A DNA stretch of 64,000 bases from Flavobacterium sp. YJ01 (GTDB taxonomy: Bacteria > Bacteroidota > Bacteroidia > Flavobacteriales > Flavobacteriaceae): contig NZ_CP119757.1 in assembly GCF_029320955.1 (NCBI RefSeq), positions 1,302,001-1,366,000 of the forward strand, read 5' to 3'. Shown one piece after another: positions 33,399-42,407 of this stretch. The stretch's first letter is position 1, and every line of letters begins with the position of its first letter. Below the pieces are notes generated by a model that did no database searches, was not told where the DNA came from, and saw nothing but the letters and a program-made list of their open reading frames with translations. The translations under genes were made by a program, and so were the position numbers.

Positions 33399-36300
33399 AT
33401 GAAAAAACTATTTCTTATTTCATTGTTGGTTTTGTTCATTCAAGCAACTTTTGGGCAAACAAAAACAATCACTGGAACGGTAAAAAACAAAGCAGACGGA
33501 TTCCCCATACCTGGTGTCAGCGTAATGATTCAGGGAACATCCAATGGAACTACTACTGATTTTGACGGTAACTACAGCATCAGTATAGCGCCAGGACGAA
33601 GCCTTAGTTTTAGCTACATGGGTTTTGAAACCGTAGCAATCAAAATTGAAGGACAACAAAAAGTAAATGTTGATCTTTCTCCAAGTACTTCAAAATTGGA
33701 TGAAGTTGTTGTAGTAGGATTCGCTTCTCAGAAAAAAGTAAATCTTACTGGAGCAGTTGCAAAGGTAGATGTTAAAAAAGCATTGGGAAGTATTCCTGTT
33801 ACAGACATAACAAAAGGTTTACAGGGAACTACTCCTGGACTTAATATTACTAGCAACTCAGGTAACTTAGGAAAACAATCAAACATTAATATTCGTGGAA
33901 TGGGAACAATTGTGAATGGAGAAGCTTCTGGATCTCCACTTATTTTAGTTGATGGTGTTCCTGGTGATTTATCAATGCTGAATGCAGAAGATGTAGAATC
34001 GATGTCTGTACTTAAAGATGCCGCTTCTGCTTCTATTTATGGTGCTCGTGCCGCATTTGGGGTTATCTTAATTACTACTAAAAGCGGTAAAAATGCTAAA
34101 GGCAAAGTAAGATTTGCTTACAGTAATAATACAGGTTGGAGCAACCCAATCTCTTTGGTTCAATTTAATGATCCTACTGTAGAACTTCCTGCAATGATCG
34201 AAGCACAAGCTAGAGCGGGAAATGCAAATCCGGAATCTTTCGGTATGAACTACAAAACATTATTGCCTGGTATCATTAACTGGAAACAAAACTACGCTGC
34301 AACTAGAAATCCTAATGATAAGAATATGATTCTAGGTCAAGATTTTGACATTATTGGCGGAAAAGAATATTTCTACAGAATTTGGAATCCGCATGATGAA
34401 ATGCTAAAAAAGAATGCGGTACAAACACTTCATAATTTATCAGCACAAGGTTCTTTGAGCGAAAAAAGCTCGTTTATTGTTTCGTTAGGTCTTGCTAATC
34501 AAGAAGGTGTAATGAAAATCAATAACGAAACCAACCAAAGATTTAATCTTAATCTTGGGTTGACAACAGAGTTAGCAAGCTGGCTTACAGGAGATTTTAA
34601 AGTTTTAGGAACTTTCCAAGAATATGATTCTCCTTTTAACTACTATAACAATGGTATTGATACTGCTGGTAACGGTTATTTTGGTTACTATATGCGTTGG
34701 GGTTCTTATTTCCCTTATGGTACTTATAATGGCACTTACTTTAGACACGCGCCAGGTTATATGGCAAATGCATCTCAAAATGAAAGCAAGTCAAATGATA
34801 TGAGGATAAGCGGAAAACTTACTGCTCAAATCACAAAAGACTTTAATATCATTGGAGAATATAGTTTTAATACTAATTTTTCAAGTCTAAAAATGAACGG
34901 TGGTCAAGTGCCTCTTTGGGACTTTTGGACAGGTGCAGCTGACTTAGTTTCAGGAAAACCGACTTCAATGGAAGTGGCTAATGATTTTGTTGCGCAAGCC
35001 AAATCATCTTTTACAAGAAATGTAGCCAATTTTTATGCTAATTACACTAAAACATTAGGAGAAAACCATAACTTTAAAGTATTAGGTGGTTTAAACTCAG
35101 AATGGTATGATTTTGAGAGAACCTACGCTCGTAGAAATACACTTTTGGACAAAAACAAGCCAGAGTTTAATTTAGCAATTGGTGATCAATTTACTTCGCC
35201 TCTAGTTTCTAATACCACTTTAAATCCAGGTTTATCAAGATATGCAATTGCAGGATTTTTTGCGCGTGTAAATTACGATTACAAAGGAAAATATTTACTG
35301 GAATTAAACGGACGTTATGACGGTTCGTCAAAATTCCCAACTAATGAGCAATGGGGATTCTTCCCTTCTGCTTCTGTTGGATATAGAATTTCGGAAGAAA
35401 GTTTCATGGAAGGAACAAAAAGCTGGTTAAATGATTTGAAAATCCGTGGATCTGTTGGTTCAATTGGAAATCAAAATATCGCCAACAATGCCTTTTTACC
35501 AGTTATGACTAACGTTACTACTAATCCTAATCCTTATTGGATAGGTAGCGGTACGACAGTTAATCCTACTGTTAATCAGCCTTCAAATGTTGACCCGAAT
35601 TTAACTTGGGAAAAGGTAACTACTCAGGATATTGGTATTGATATTCGTATCTTTAATATGTTAGGTTTAACATTTGATTACTATCAACGTGATACTAAAG
35701 GAATGTTAGCGCCAGGTAAAACACTTCCAGGTTCATTTGGTCAGGCTGCTGCTAATACAAACTCTGGAAACTTAAGAACAAAAGGTTGGGAACTTGCACT
35801 TAACTTTAATAAACAAATAAACAAAGACATAAACGTTTATGCAGATCTTACACTTTCTGATAATACTACAGAAGTAACAGAATGGAACAACTCTTCTAAA
35901 CTTTTAGGATCTTTCTATGCTGGTCAAAAATTAGGAGAAATCTGGGGATTAGAAACAGATCGATTAATTCAAACAACAGATCAAATTGATGCAACAGGAT
36001 TAATAGTAAATGGTGTTGATTACAAAAATGTAAGAACTGGTGCTTTTAGATATGGTGCAGGAGATGTAATGTATAAAGATTTAGACGGAGATGGAGTAAT
36101 CTCTAGAGGCGATGGAACAGCTCTTAAACCAGGAGATTTAAAAGTAATTGGTAATACTACACCTCGCTACCAATATGGAGTTCGTTTAGGTGGTGCATTA
36201 TACGGATTTGATATTGATGCATTCTTTCAAGGAGTTGGTAAACGCGAATTCTGGACAACTTCAGACTTAGTTTTACCATTCTACAACAGAACAGATGCTA

Positions 36301-36677
36301 TGTATGCAAGTATGAATGATTACTGGACACCAGAAAATACAGATGCGTATTTCCCTAATCCATATCCTGGACATGCTACGAATGCGTTCGGAGCTTATGC
36401 ACCTGGATCAAACAATTTTGTTGCGCAGTCACGTTATTTATTAGATATGTCTTATTTACGTTTAAAATCTATGACTCTTGGGTATACTTTTCCTAAAAGC
36501 ATTTCTCAAAAGGCTGGATTTGACAAAATCAGACCGTATGTTTCAGGTTTCAACTTAGCTACTTGGAAAAGCAGCAGATTACCTGTAGATCCTGAAATTA
36601 ATGAAACTGAAGCAGTATGGGGAAGAACTTTTCCTTACTCTAAAACATGGTCAGTTGGTATACAACTTGCGTTTTAA
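33399..36677 (+). CDS. SusC/RagA-type TonB-dependent outer membrane transporter
   Basis: 1092 residues. Signal peptide (ends QATFGQ), N-terminal carboxypeptidase-regulatory-like domain (about 25-100: GTVKNKADGFPIPGVSVMIQ, GYSISIAPG-type pattern), TonB box region (KLDEVVVVGFASQKKVNLTG), plug domain (residues 110-230: ITKGLQGTTPGLNI, LILVDGVPGDL, VLKDAASASIYGARAAFGVI) and a large beta-barrel ending in SVGIQLAF with a C-terminal Phe. It imports oligomers through the outer membrane, with the SusD lipoprotein. Its context says the cargo is probably peptidoglycan fragments. First gene of the rightward arm. Confidence 0.95.
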   Translation: MKKLFLISLLVLFIQATFGQTKTITGTVKNKADGFPIPGVSVMIQGTSNGTTTDFDGNYSISIAPGRSLSFSYMGFETVAIKIEGQQKVNVDLSPSTSKLDEVVVVGFASQKKVNLTGAVAKVDVKKALGSIPVTDITKGLQGTTPGLNITSNSGNLGKQSNINIRGMGTIVNGEASGSPLILVDGVPGDLSMLNAEDVESMSVLKDAASASIYGARAAFGVILITTKSGKNAKGKVRFAYSNNTGWSNPISLVQFNDPTVELPAMIEAQARAGNANPESFGMNYKTLLPGIINWKQNYAATRNPNDKNMILGQDFDIIGGKEYFYRIWNPHDEMLKKNAVQTLHNLSAQGSLSEKSSFIVSLGLANQEGVMKINNETNQRFNLNLGLTTELASWLTGDFKVLGTFQEYDSPFNYYNNGIDTAGNGYFGYYMRWGSYFPYGTYNGTYFRHAPGYMANASQNESKSNDMRISGKLTAQITKDFNIIGEYSFNTNFSSLKMNGGQVPLWDFWTGAADLVSGKPTSMEVANDFVAQAKSSFTRNVANFYANYTKTLGENHNFKVLGGLNSEWYDFERTYARRNTLLDKNKPEFNLAIGDQFTSPLVSNTTLNPGLSRYAIAGFFARVNYDYKGKYLLELNGRYDGSSKFPTNEQWGFFPSASVGYRISEESFMEGTKSWLNDLKIRGSVGSIGNQNIANNAFLPVMTNVTTNPNPYWIGSGTTVNPTVNQPSNVDPNLTWEKVTTQDIGIDIRIFNMLGLTFDYYQRDTKGMLAPGKTLPGSFGQAAANTNSGNLRTKGWELALNFNKQINKDINVYADLTLSDNTTEVTEWNNSSKLLGSFYAGQKLGEIWGLETDRLIQTTDQIDATGLIVNGVDYKNVRTGAFRYGAGDVMYKDLDGDGVISRGDGTALKPGDLKVIGNTTPRYQYGVRLGGALYGFDIDAFFQGVGKREFWTTSDLVLPFYNRTDAMYASMNDYWTPENTDAYFPNPYPGHATNAFGAYAPGSNNFVAQSRYLLDMSYLRLKSMTLGYTFPKSISQKAGFDKIRPYVSGFNLATWKSSRLPVDPEINETEAVWGRTFPYSKTWSVGIQLAF

Positions 36678-36709
36678 TAAATGTATTTAAAAATCAAAAA
36701 TTAAGTAAA

Positions 36710-38446
36710 ATGAGAAAATTAATCATAAACTCTAAGATAAAACTATCAGTTGTTTTGCTTGCTTTTGCAGGTCTAACTGCTAGCTGTTCAGATTTTTTGG
36801 ATACACCTCCTGAGGATGTATTTACAGATGACAATTTTTGGACCTCAGAAAATAACGTAAAAACATTCTCTTGGTTGAACTATAATACGTTTAACGGGTA
36901 TGGAAATAATGCTGGTACTACTGCCGATTTCTACTTTCATGCTTCGTCTACAGGATTAATAGATGACAACTTAGCGATGAACGTTTTTACAAACTTTCTA
37001 ACGGCTCCGAATGCTACCAATACAAACTGGAACGAATATTACACTTTGATTCGCCGTTGCAATCTTATGCTAGAAAGAGTTCCTAATGTACCAATGGATC
37101 AAGCAAAGAAAAATCACTATATCGGTGTTGCAAAATTTTTCAGAGCTCATACTTATTTCCGTTTAGCGCAACAGTTTGGTGATGTGCCATATACAGATAA
37201 ATATTTAGCTCAAAGCGATGCTAATGTCTATAAACCAGCTTTATCAAGAGCCGAAGTTATAGACAATGTAATTAAAGATTTAGAAGAAGCAATTCCAATG
37301 TTACTAAATGTTGATGACAGCAATGTAACTGTAAATAAATATACTGCTTATGCATTATTGAGCCGAGTATGTTTGGGCGAAGGCACTTACAGAAAGTACA
37401 ATTTGGCACAAAATGGAAGTGTTTATCTTCAAAAAGCCAAAGAAGCTGCTTTGGCCGTGATGAATAACAATTCTTTCAAACTAAATGCAGATTGGAAAGC
37501 GCTTTACAACTCTGTTGAGTTAATGAATAATACTGAAGTAATCTTAACAAAAAGATATCTTAAAGGTGTTTTAGGAAATTCAGTACAAGCGTATACCAAT
37601 ACCTCTACAGTTCAAAACGGATTGACAAAATTTGCAGCAGAAAGTTATGTAACTACAAATGGATTGCCTATCAAACAAGCTGGAAACGCTCAGTTTTTAG
37701 GTGATGCTACTATTGCCAATACTTTTGCCAACAGAGATCCAAGATTTGCTAAAGCTTTCAGCAATGCAGATTACGCTTATTCTGACAAACCTTATAACGG
37801 TTTAACATCTATAACAGGTTATGTATTTCAGCTGTATAATAACCCTGCTACAACAGGTACAGACGTTTCAACAATTGGACAAAATCAAATTGACGCTCCA
37901 GTTTTCACATTAAGCGAAGTGTATTTAAATTATGCTGAAGCATGTGCAGAATTAGGCACAATTACCAATGTTGATCTTGATTTATCACTTAACAAAGTTC
38001 GTACACGTGCAGGAATAGCTACTTTGACTACAGATGGTACAAATGCAACTGCTGGTGGAGTACAAATAAACGATCCGCAAAGAACAACGGCATTAGAACA
38101 AATTTCGGGAATTGTTAATCCAATTATCTGGGAGATTCGTCGTGAGCGCAGAATCGAGTTTATGGCTTGGACTACAATGAGAAAAGAAGATCTTATGCGT
38201 TGGAAAAAAGGAGATTATTTAGATACCAATTCAAATCCTGATGTCGTTTTAGGAGCTAGAATACCTGCTTTGATAGGAGGAACTACTAAAACTAGAGTAA
38301 ACGCACAAGGATATGTAATTCCTTATGCTGCTGGTGTTTCAAGATTATTTGTATCTCCAAAAAATTATTTGAGTGCAATTCCAACAAATGATATCAATTT
38401 ATATGCGGCAGAAGGTGTAGAATTGAAACAAAATCCAGGTTGGTAA
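36710..38446 (+). CDS. SusD/RagB-type outer membrane lipoprotein
   Basis: 578 residues from the ATG at 36710; the frame extends 5' into susC but that would put 21 residues before the signal. The lipoprotein signal is MRKLIINSKIKLSVVLLAFA ending LTASC (lipid on the Cys). The SusD fold is visible (SDFLDTPPEDVFTDDNFWTS, KKNHYIGVAKFFRAHTYFRL, EVYLNYAEACAEL near the C-terminus and the RagB-type IIWEIRRERRIEFMAW). It sits on top of SusC as the lid that captures ligand. Starts 32 bp after susC; a terminator-like hairpin follows at 38486. Confidence 0.93.
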   Translation: MRKLIINSKIKLSVVLLAFAGLTASCSDFLDTPPEDVFTDDNFWTSENNVKTFSWLNYNTFNGYGNNAGTTADFYFHASSTGLIDDNLAMNVFTNFLTAPNATNTNWNEYYTLIRRCNLMLERVPNVPMDQAKKNHYIGVAKFFRAHTYFRLAQQFGDVPYTDKYLAQSDANVYKPALSRAEVIDNVIKDLEEAIPMLLNVDDSNVTVNKYTAYALLSRVCLGEGTYRKYNLAQNGSVYLQKAKEAALAVMNNNSFKLNADWKALYNSVELMNNTEVILTKRYLKGVLGNSVQAYTNTSTVQNGLTKFAAESYVTTNGLPIKQAGNAQFLGDATIANTFANRDPRFAKAFSNADYAYSDKPYNGLTSITGYVFQLYNNPATTGTDVSTIGQNQIDAPVFTLSEVYLNYAEACAELGTITNVDLDLSLNKVRTRAGIATLTTDGTNATAGGVQINDPQRTTALEQISGIVNPIIWEIRRERRIEFMAWTTMRKEDLMRWKKGDYLDTNSNPDVVLGARIPALIGGTTKTRVNAQGYVIPYAAGVSRLFVSPKNYLSAIPTNDINLYAAEGVELKQNPGW

Positions 38447-38485
38447 TCCAGTTTTCATAAATAGACTATTTGCACTTTATAATAA

Positions 38486-38525
38486 AACTGCCTCTGGAAT
38501 TAATCTAACCAGAGGCAGTATTTAA
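38486..38525 (+). terminator. Hairpin after susD
   Basis: Stem ACTGCCTCTGG / CCAGAGGCAGT around an 11-base loop, followed by a TATTTAAAA tract. It lies 40 bp past the susD stop and 150 bp before namZ. In PULs such hairpins commonly reduce, but do not fully block, transcription of the downstream genes. Confidence 0.7.
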
Positions 38526-38672
38526 AAATCGCTTTTTCATTGCGAGACAAAAAAAACTTCAATCTGAAATTTCAGATATTCATTTCTCATCATCAATCAC
38601 AAACAACAACCAATCAAATAATAGCTTAACTTTATTAGTCAATTTTTTGCCTAACTATTAATTGTAATTAAA

Positions 38673-39872
38673 ATGAAAAAATTTATTTCAAAAAGTGTTT
38701 TTATTGCAGTTTATCTGTTTGTAACGTCTTTGCATTCTAATTCGTTTTCAACAGCTACAACATTCGGCACATCAGAAATTAATCCTCCTGCAATTAAAAC
38801 TGGAGCAGATAATTACGAGAAATATTTACCGCTTTTAAAAGACAAAAAAATAGGAATTGTAACCAATCAAACAGGAATTTTATCTAACAAAACACATTTA
38901 GTTGACTTTTTATTAAAGAAAAAAATTGCAATTCAAACCATTTTTGCACCAGAACACGGTTTTAGAGGAACTGCCGATGCAGGCGAGCATGTTGTTGACG
39001 GAAAAGATCCAAAAACTGGTTTATCAATCATTTCTCTTTATGGAGATAATAAAAAACCGAAACCTCAACAATTAAACGGAATCGACATTATGATTTTTGA
39101 TCTTCAGGATGTTGGAGCTCGTTTTTACACTTATATTTCATCACTTCATTATGTAATGGAGGCTTGCGCCGAAAACAATTTACCGCTTATAATCTTAGAC
39201 AGACCAAACCCAAACGGAAGTATTGTTGATGGTCCTTTGTTAGAAAAAGAATTTACCAGTTTTGTCGGCATGCACCCTATTCCGCTCCTTCACGGAATGA
39301 CAATTGGAGAATATGCTCAAATGATCAACGGAGAAAAATGGCTTAAAAATGGTGTACAATGCAAATTGACCGTTATTCCTTGTTCCAATTACAATCGAAA
39401 TATGCAATACAGTTTATTGGTTAAACCGTCACCAAATTTGCCAAACGACCAATCTATAAATTTGTACGCAAGTTTATGCCTTTTTGAAGGAACAAATGTC
39501 AGCATGGGACGCGGAACCGAGAAACAATTCCAAATTTACGGTTCTCCTTTTTTAACCAAAACCAATTTCAGCTTTACGCCAAAACCTAATTTCGGAGCCA
39601 AAGATCCGGTTTATAACGGAAAAGAATGTTTTGGTGAAGATTTAACTTCTTATCCAAAACTTAAACAATTAGAATTAAAATGGCTTTTAAAAGCCTATCA
39701 AAATACCACCGATAAATCTAAATTTTTCAATGCCTTTTTTAACAAACTTGCTGGAACAAAAAAATTGCAGCAGCAAATAGAATCGGGAGTTTCAGAAAAA
39801 GAAATTCGCGCAAGCTGGAAAAAAGATTTACAAGCCTTTCAAATTATGAGAAAACCGTATTTACTCTACTAA
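38673..39872 (+). CDS. namZ: Exo-beta-N-acetylmuramidase-like protein NamZ (DUF1343)
   Basis: 399 residues with a Sec signal peptide (MKKFISKSVFIAVYLFVTSL). The DUF1343 signature is clear: KKIGIVTNQTGIL, TIFAPEHGFRGTADAGEHV, GIDIMIFDLQDVGARFYTYI, PLIILDRPNPNGSIVDGPLL, FVGMHPIPLLHGMTIGEYAQ and TNVSMGRGTEKQFQIYGSP. NamZ (CAZy GH171) releases MurNAc from the non-reducing end of peptidoglycan fragments. Here it is 130 bp upstream of murQ, the classical next step for MurNAc-6P, which supports the assignment. Confidence 0.9.
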   Translation: MKKFISKSVFIAVYLFVTSLHSNSFSTATTFGTSEINPPAIKTGADNYEKYLPLLKDKKIGIVTNQTGILSNKTHLVDFLLKKKIAIQTIFAPEHGFRGTADAGEHVVDGKDPKTGLSIISLYGDNKKPKPQQLNGIDIMIFDLQDVGARFYTYISSLHYVMEACAENNLPLIILDRPNPNGSIVDGPLLEKEFTSFVGMHPIPLLHGMTIGEYAQMINGEKWLKNGVQCKLTVIPCSNYNRNMQYSLLVKPSPNLPNDQSINLYASLCLFEGTNVSMGRGTEKQFQIYGSPFLTKTNFSFTPKPNFGAKDPVYNGKECFGEDLTSYPKLKQLELKWLLKAYQNTTDKSKFFNAFFNKLAGTKKLQQQIESGVSEKEIRASWKKDLQAFQIMRKPYLLY

Positions 39873-40003
39873 ATAAGGCCTTTTCAGAATTAAAAATTTC
39901 CAAAAACTTACTATTTTTTATAAAATAGGGAATCCTTATACAAAAAATCGAAATCATAAATATCAAATAATCCGCTGTTTCAAAACCAAAAAAGAAAAGA
40001 AAA

Positions 40004-40825
40004 ATGAAGAATAAAACCCCTGAAACCGAACAAGAATCTTTGTACAAAGATTTAGACCAAATGAGCGTAAAAGAACTCTTAACCAACATTAATACAGAAG
40101 ATCAAAAAGTTCCGCAAATTATACAAGGACAGATTCCTAAAATTGAAAAACTCGTAAAAGCAATCGTAAAAAAAATGCAATTGGGCGGACGATTATTTTA
40201 TATCGGAGCTGGAACTTCTGGACGTATCGGGATTTTGGATGCATCTGAATGTCCGCCAACTTTTGGTGTTCCGCACGACATGATTATCGGAATTATTGCT
40301 GGAGGAGATACTGCAATTAGAAAAGCAGTAGAAAATGCTGAAGACGATACCGAACAAGCTTGGAAAGATTTAGCTAAATTTGAGATTTCAAGTTTAGATT
40401 TTATTATCGGAATTGCTGCTTCTGGAAATACACCTTATGTTTTAGGCGCTTTGAAAAAAGCTAAAGAACACAATATTAAAACAGGAAGTATTTCTTGCAT
40501 CAGCAATGGACTTATCGCACAAGAAGCTGATTATCCGATTGAGGTAATTGTTGGTCCAGAGTTTTTAACAGGAAGTACGAGAATGAAAGCGGGAACAGCT
40601 CAAAAACTGACTTTGAATATGATTTCGACTTCTGTAATGATTAAACTTGGAAAAGTAAAAGGCAACAAAATGGTAGACATGCAGTTGTCTAACGAAAAAC
40701 TGGTAAAACGAGGCATCAAAATGATTATGGAAGAATTGGGAATTGAATATGATTTAGCCGAAGAATTACTGCAAAAACATAAAAGCGTACGTGCTGTTTT
40801 GTTAGATCATAATAGCAAAAAATAA
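40004..40825 (+). CDS. murQ: N-acetylmuramic acid 6-phosphate etherase MurQ
   Basis: 273 residues, normal length. The SIS-domain signatures are GGRLFYIGAGTSGRIGILDA, ECPPTFGVPHDMIIGIIAGG, KAVENAEDDTEQAWKDL, DFIIGIAASGNTPYVLGAL and VGPEFLTGSTRMKAGTAQKL. It cleaves MurNAc-6P to GlcNAc-6P and D-lactate in the cytoplasm. It starts 131 bp after namZ and ends 24 bp before the symporter, suggesting a co-transcribed namZ-murQ-transporter unit. A GntR/RpiR-type MurR is absent; the DeoR protein is the candidate regulator. Confidence 0.95.
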   Translation: MKNKTPETEQESLYKDLDQMSVKELLTNINTEDQKVPQIIQGQIPKIEKLVKAIVKKMQLGGRLFYIGAGTSGRIGILDASECPPTFGVPHDMIIGIIAGGDTAIRKAVENAEDDTEQAWKDLAKFEISSLDFIIGIAASGNTPYVLGALKKAKEHNIKTGSISCISNGLIAQEADYPIEVIVGPEFLTGSTRMKAGTAQKLTLNMISTSVMIKLGKVKGNKMVDMQLSNEKLVKRGIKMIMEELGIEYDLAEELLQKHKSVRAVLLDHNSKK

Positions 40826-40849
40826 CCTAATTTTTAAAGCAAAACCGAA

Positions 40850-42355
40850 ATGTCTTCTACTACAATTCTCATTTTCATCTTTGTTTATTTTGGTCTTTTA
40901 CTGTTTATATCAAACGTAATTAGTAAAAAAGGACAAGACAACGATTCTTTTTTCAAAGCAAATAAAAATTCCAAATGGTATCTTGTTGCCTTTGGTATGA
41001 TCGGAACTGCTCTTTCTGGAGTAACTTTTATTTCTGTTCCTGGAGAAGTTGGCTCGCCAAACGGAGAACAATTCAAATATTTCCAGTTTGTTTTAGGAAA
41101 CGCAATCGGATTTATCATTATTGCAAAAGTCTTGCTTCCAATCTATTACAGAATGAATCTGACTTCGATTTACAGTTATATCGAACAAAGAATGGGAATT
41201 AGAAGTTACAAAACGGCTGCTTCAATATTTTTAGTGAGCAGAACTATTAGTTCGGCTTTTAGATTGTATTTGGTGGTTATTGTTTTACAGCGATATGTTT
41301 TCAATGATTTTCATATACCTTTTCCCGTAACGGTGCTTTTGGCTTTGGCGCTTATTTTTTTGTACACTTTTAGAAGCGGTCTCAAAACCATTATTATTAC
41401 CGATACTTTACAGACGTTTTTTTTAGTTAGTTCCGTGTTTATAACCATTTATTTTGTTTGTGACAGTCTTAACCTGACTGTTCTTGAGTCGGTTTCAACC
41501 ATTCAGAAAAGTAATTATTCAAAAATATTTTTCTTCGATGATTTCTTTACGAGCAAGTACCACTTTGTAAAGCAAATTTTAGGAGGAATGTTTGTTACTA
41601 TAGCAATGGTTGGGCTCGATCAAGATTTAATGCAGAAAAATCTAAGCTGTAAAAACATTGGAGAAGCACAAAAAAACATGTTCACATTTACAGGAATTTT
41701 TGTTTTAATCAATATTATTTTCTTGAGTTTAGGTGCATTATTATACATCTACGCTGCAAAAAATAATGTTGAAATTCCGCTTGATTTAGTAACAGGAAAA
41801 CCAAGAACCGATTTGCTTTTCCCAGAAATTGCTTTAAATCATTTGTCAATTGTGCCAGCTTTTGTTTTTCTTTTGGGAATTATCGCTGCAACTTTTGCCA
41901 CAACCGATTCAGCTTTAACAGCTTTAACAACTTCATTTTGTGTTGATTTTCTTGGAATGGACAAATCTGAAAATCTCGATAATACTAAAAATGTAACGAT
42001 AAGACATTGGGTACATTTCGCATTTTCAATTTTACTTTTTCTTGTAATTATTGTTTTGAATTCCTTTAATGATGCTTCTGTTGTGGCTTTAATTTTCAGA
42101 GCTGCATCTTATACTTATGGACCTTTATTAGGCTTATACGCTTTCGGATTATTGCAAAAATCAAGATTAGTAAACGACAAACTGATTCCGATTATTTGCC
42201 TTATTTCGCCAATATTTACGTATTTCTTAAGCGAAAACTCAGCACAATTATTTGGATATACTTTTGATAACGAATTAATTATCATTAATGGATTATTTAC
42301 TTACATCGGAATTTATTTAACCAGTAAACGCACAGAAGAAACAATCTCTTTCTAA
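40850..42355 (+). CDS. Sodium:solute symporter (SSS family), candidate MurNAc/amino-sugar importer
   Basis: 501 residues with about 13 membrane helices. SSS signatures: WYLVAFGMIGTALSGVTFIS (residues 43-62), SIYSYIEQRMGIRSYKTAAS, FVTIAMVGLDQDLMQKNLSC and GIIAATFATTDSALTALTTS near 343. It sits 24 bp after murQ and 52 bp before the NagZ fusion, so import of MurNAc or another amino sugar is likely. The solute cannot be read from sequence. Confidence 0.88.
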   Translation: MSSTTILIFIFVYFGLLLFISNVISKKGQDNDSFFKANKNSKWYLVAFGMIGTALSGVTFISVPGEVGSPNGEQFKYFQFVLGNAIGFIIIAKVLLPIYYRMNLTSIYSYIEQRMGIRSYKTAASIFLVSRTISSAFRLYLVVIVLQRYVFNDFHIPFPVTVLLALALIFLYTFRSGLKTIIITDTLQTFFLVSSVFITIYFVCDSLNLTVLESVSTIQKSNYSKIFFFDDFFTSKYHFVKQILGGMFVTIAMVGLDQDLMQKNLSCKNIGEAQKNMFTFTGIFVLINIIFLSLGALLYIYAAKNNVEIPLDLVTGKPRTDLLFPEIALNHLSIVPAFVFLLGIIAATFATTDSALTALTTSFCVDFLGMDKSENLDNTKNVTIRHWVHFAFSILLFLVIIVLNSFNDASVVALIFRAASYTYGPLLGLYAFGLLQKSRLVNDKLIPIICLISPIFTYFLSENSAQLFGYTFDNELIIINGLFTYIGIYLTSKRTEETISF

Positions 42356-42407
42356 AAGCCAAAATAAAGAATTCAGACTTTTACCTGAATGCTCAAAAAA
42401 TGATTTC

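Noticed and set aside
38447..38672. A missing gene between susD and namZ
   Set aside because: The gap holds a hairpin and AT-rich sequence but no open frame of useful length.
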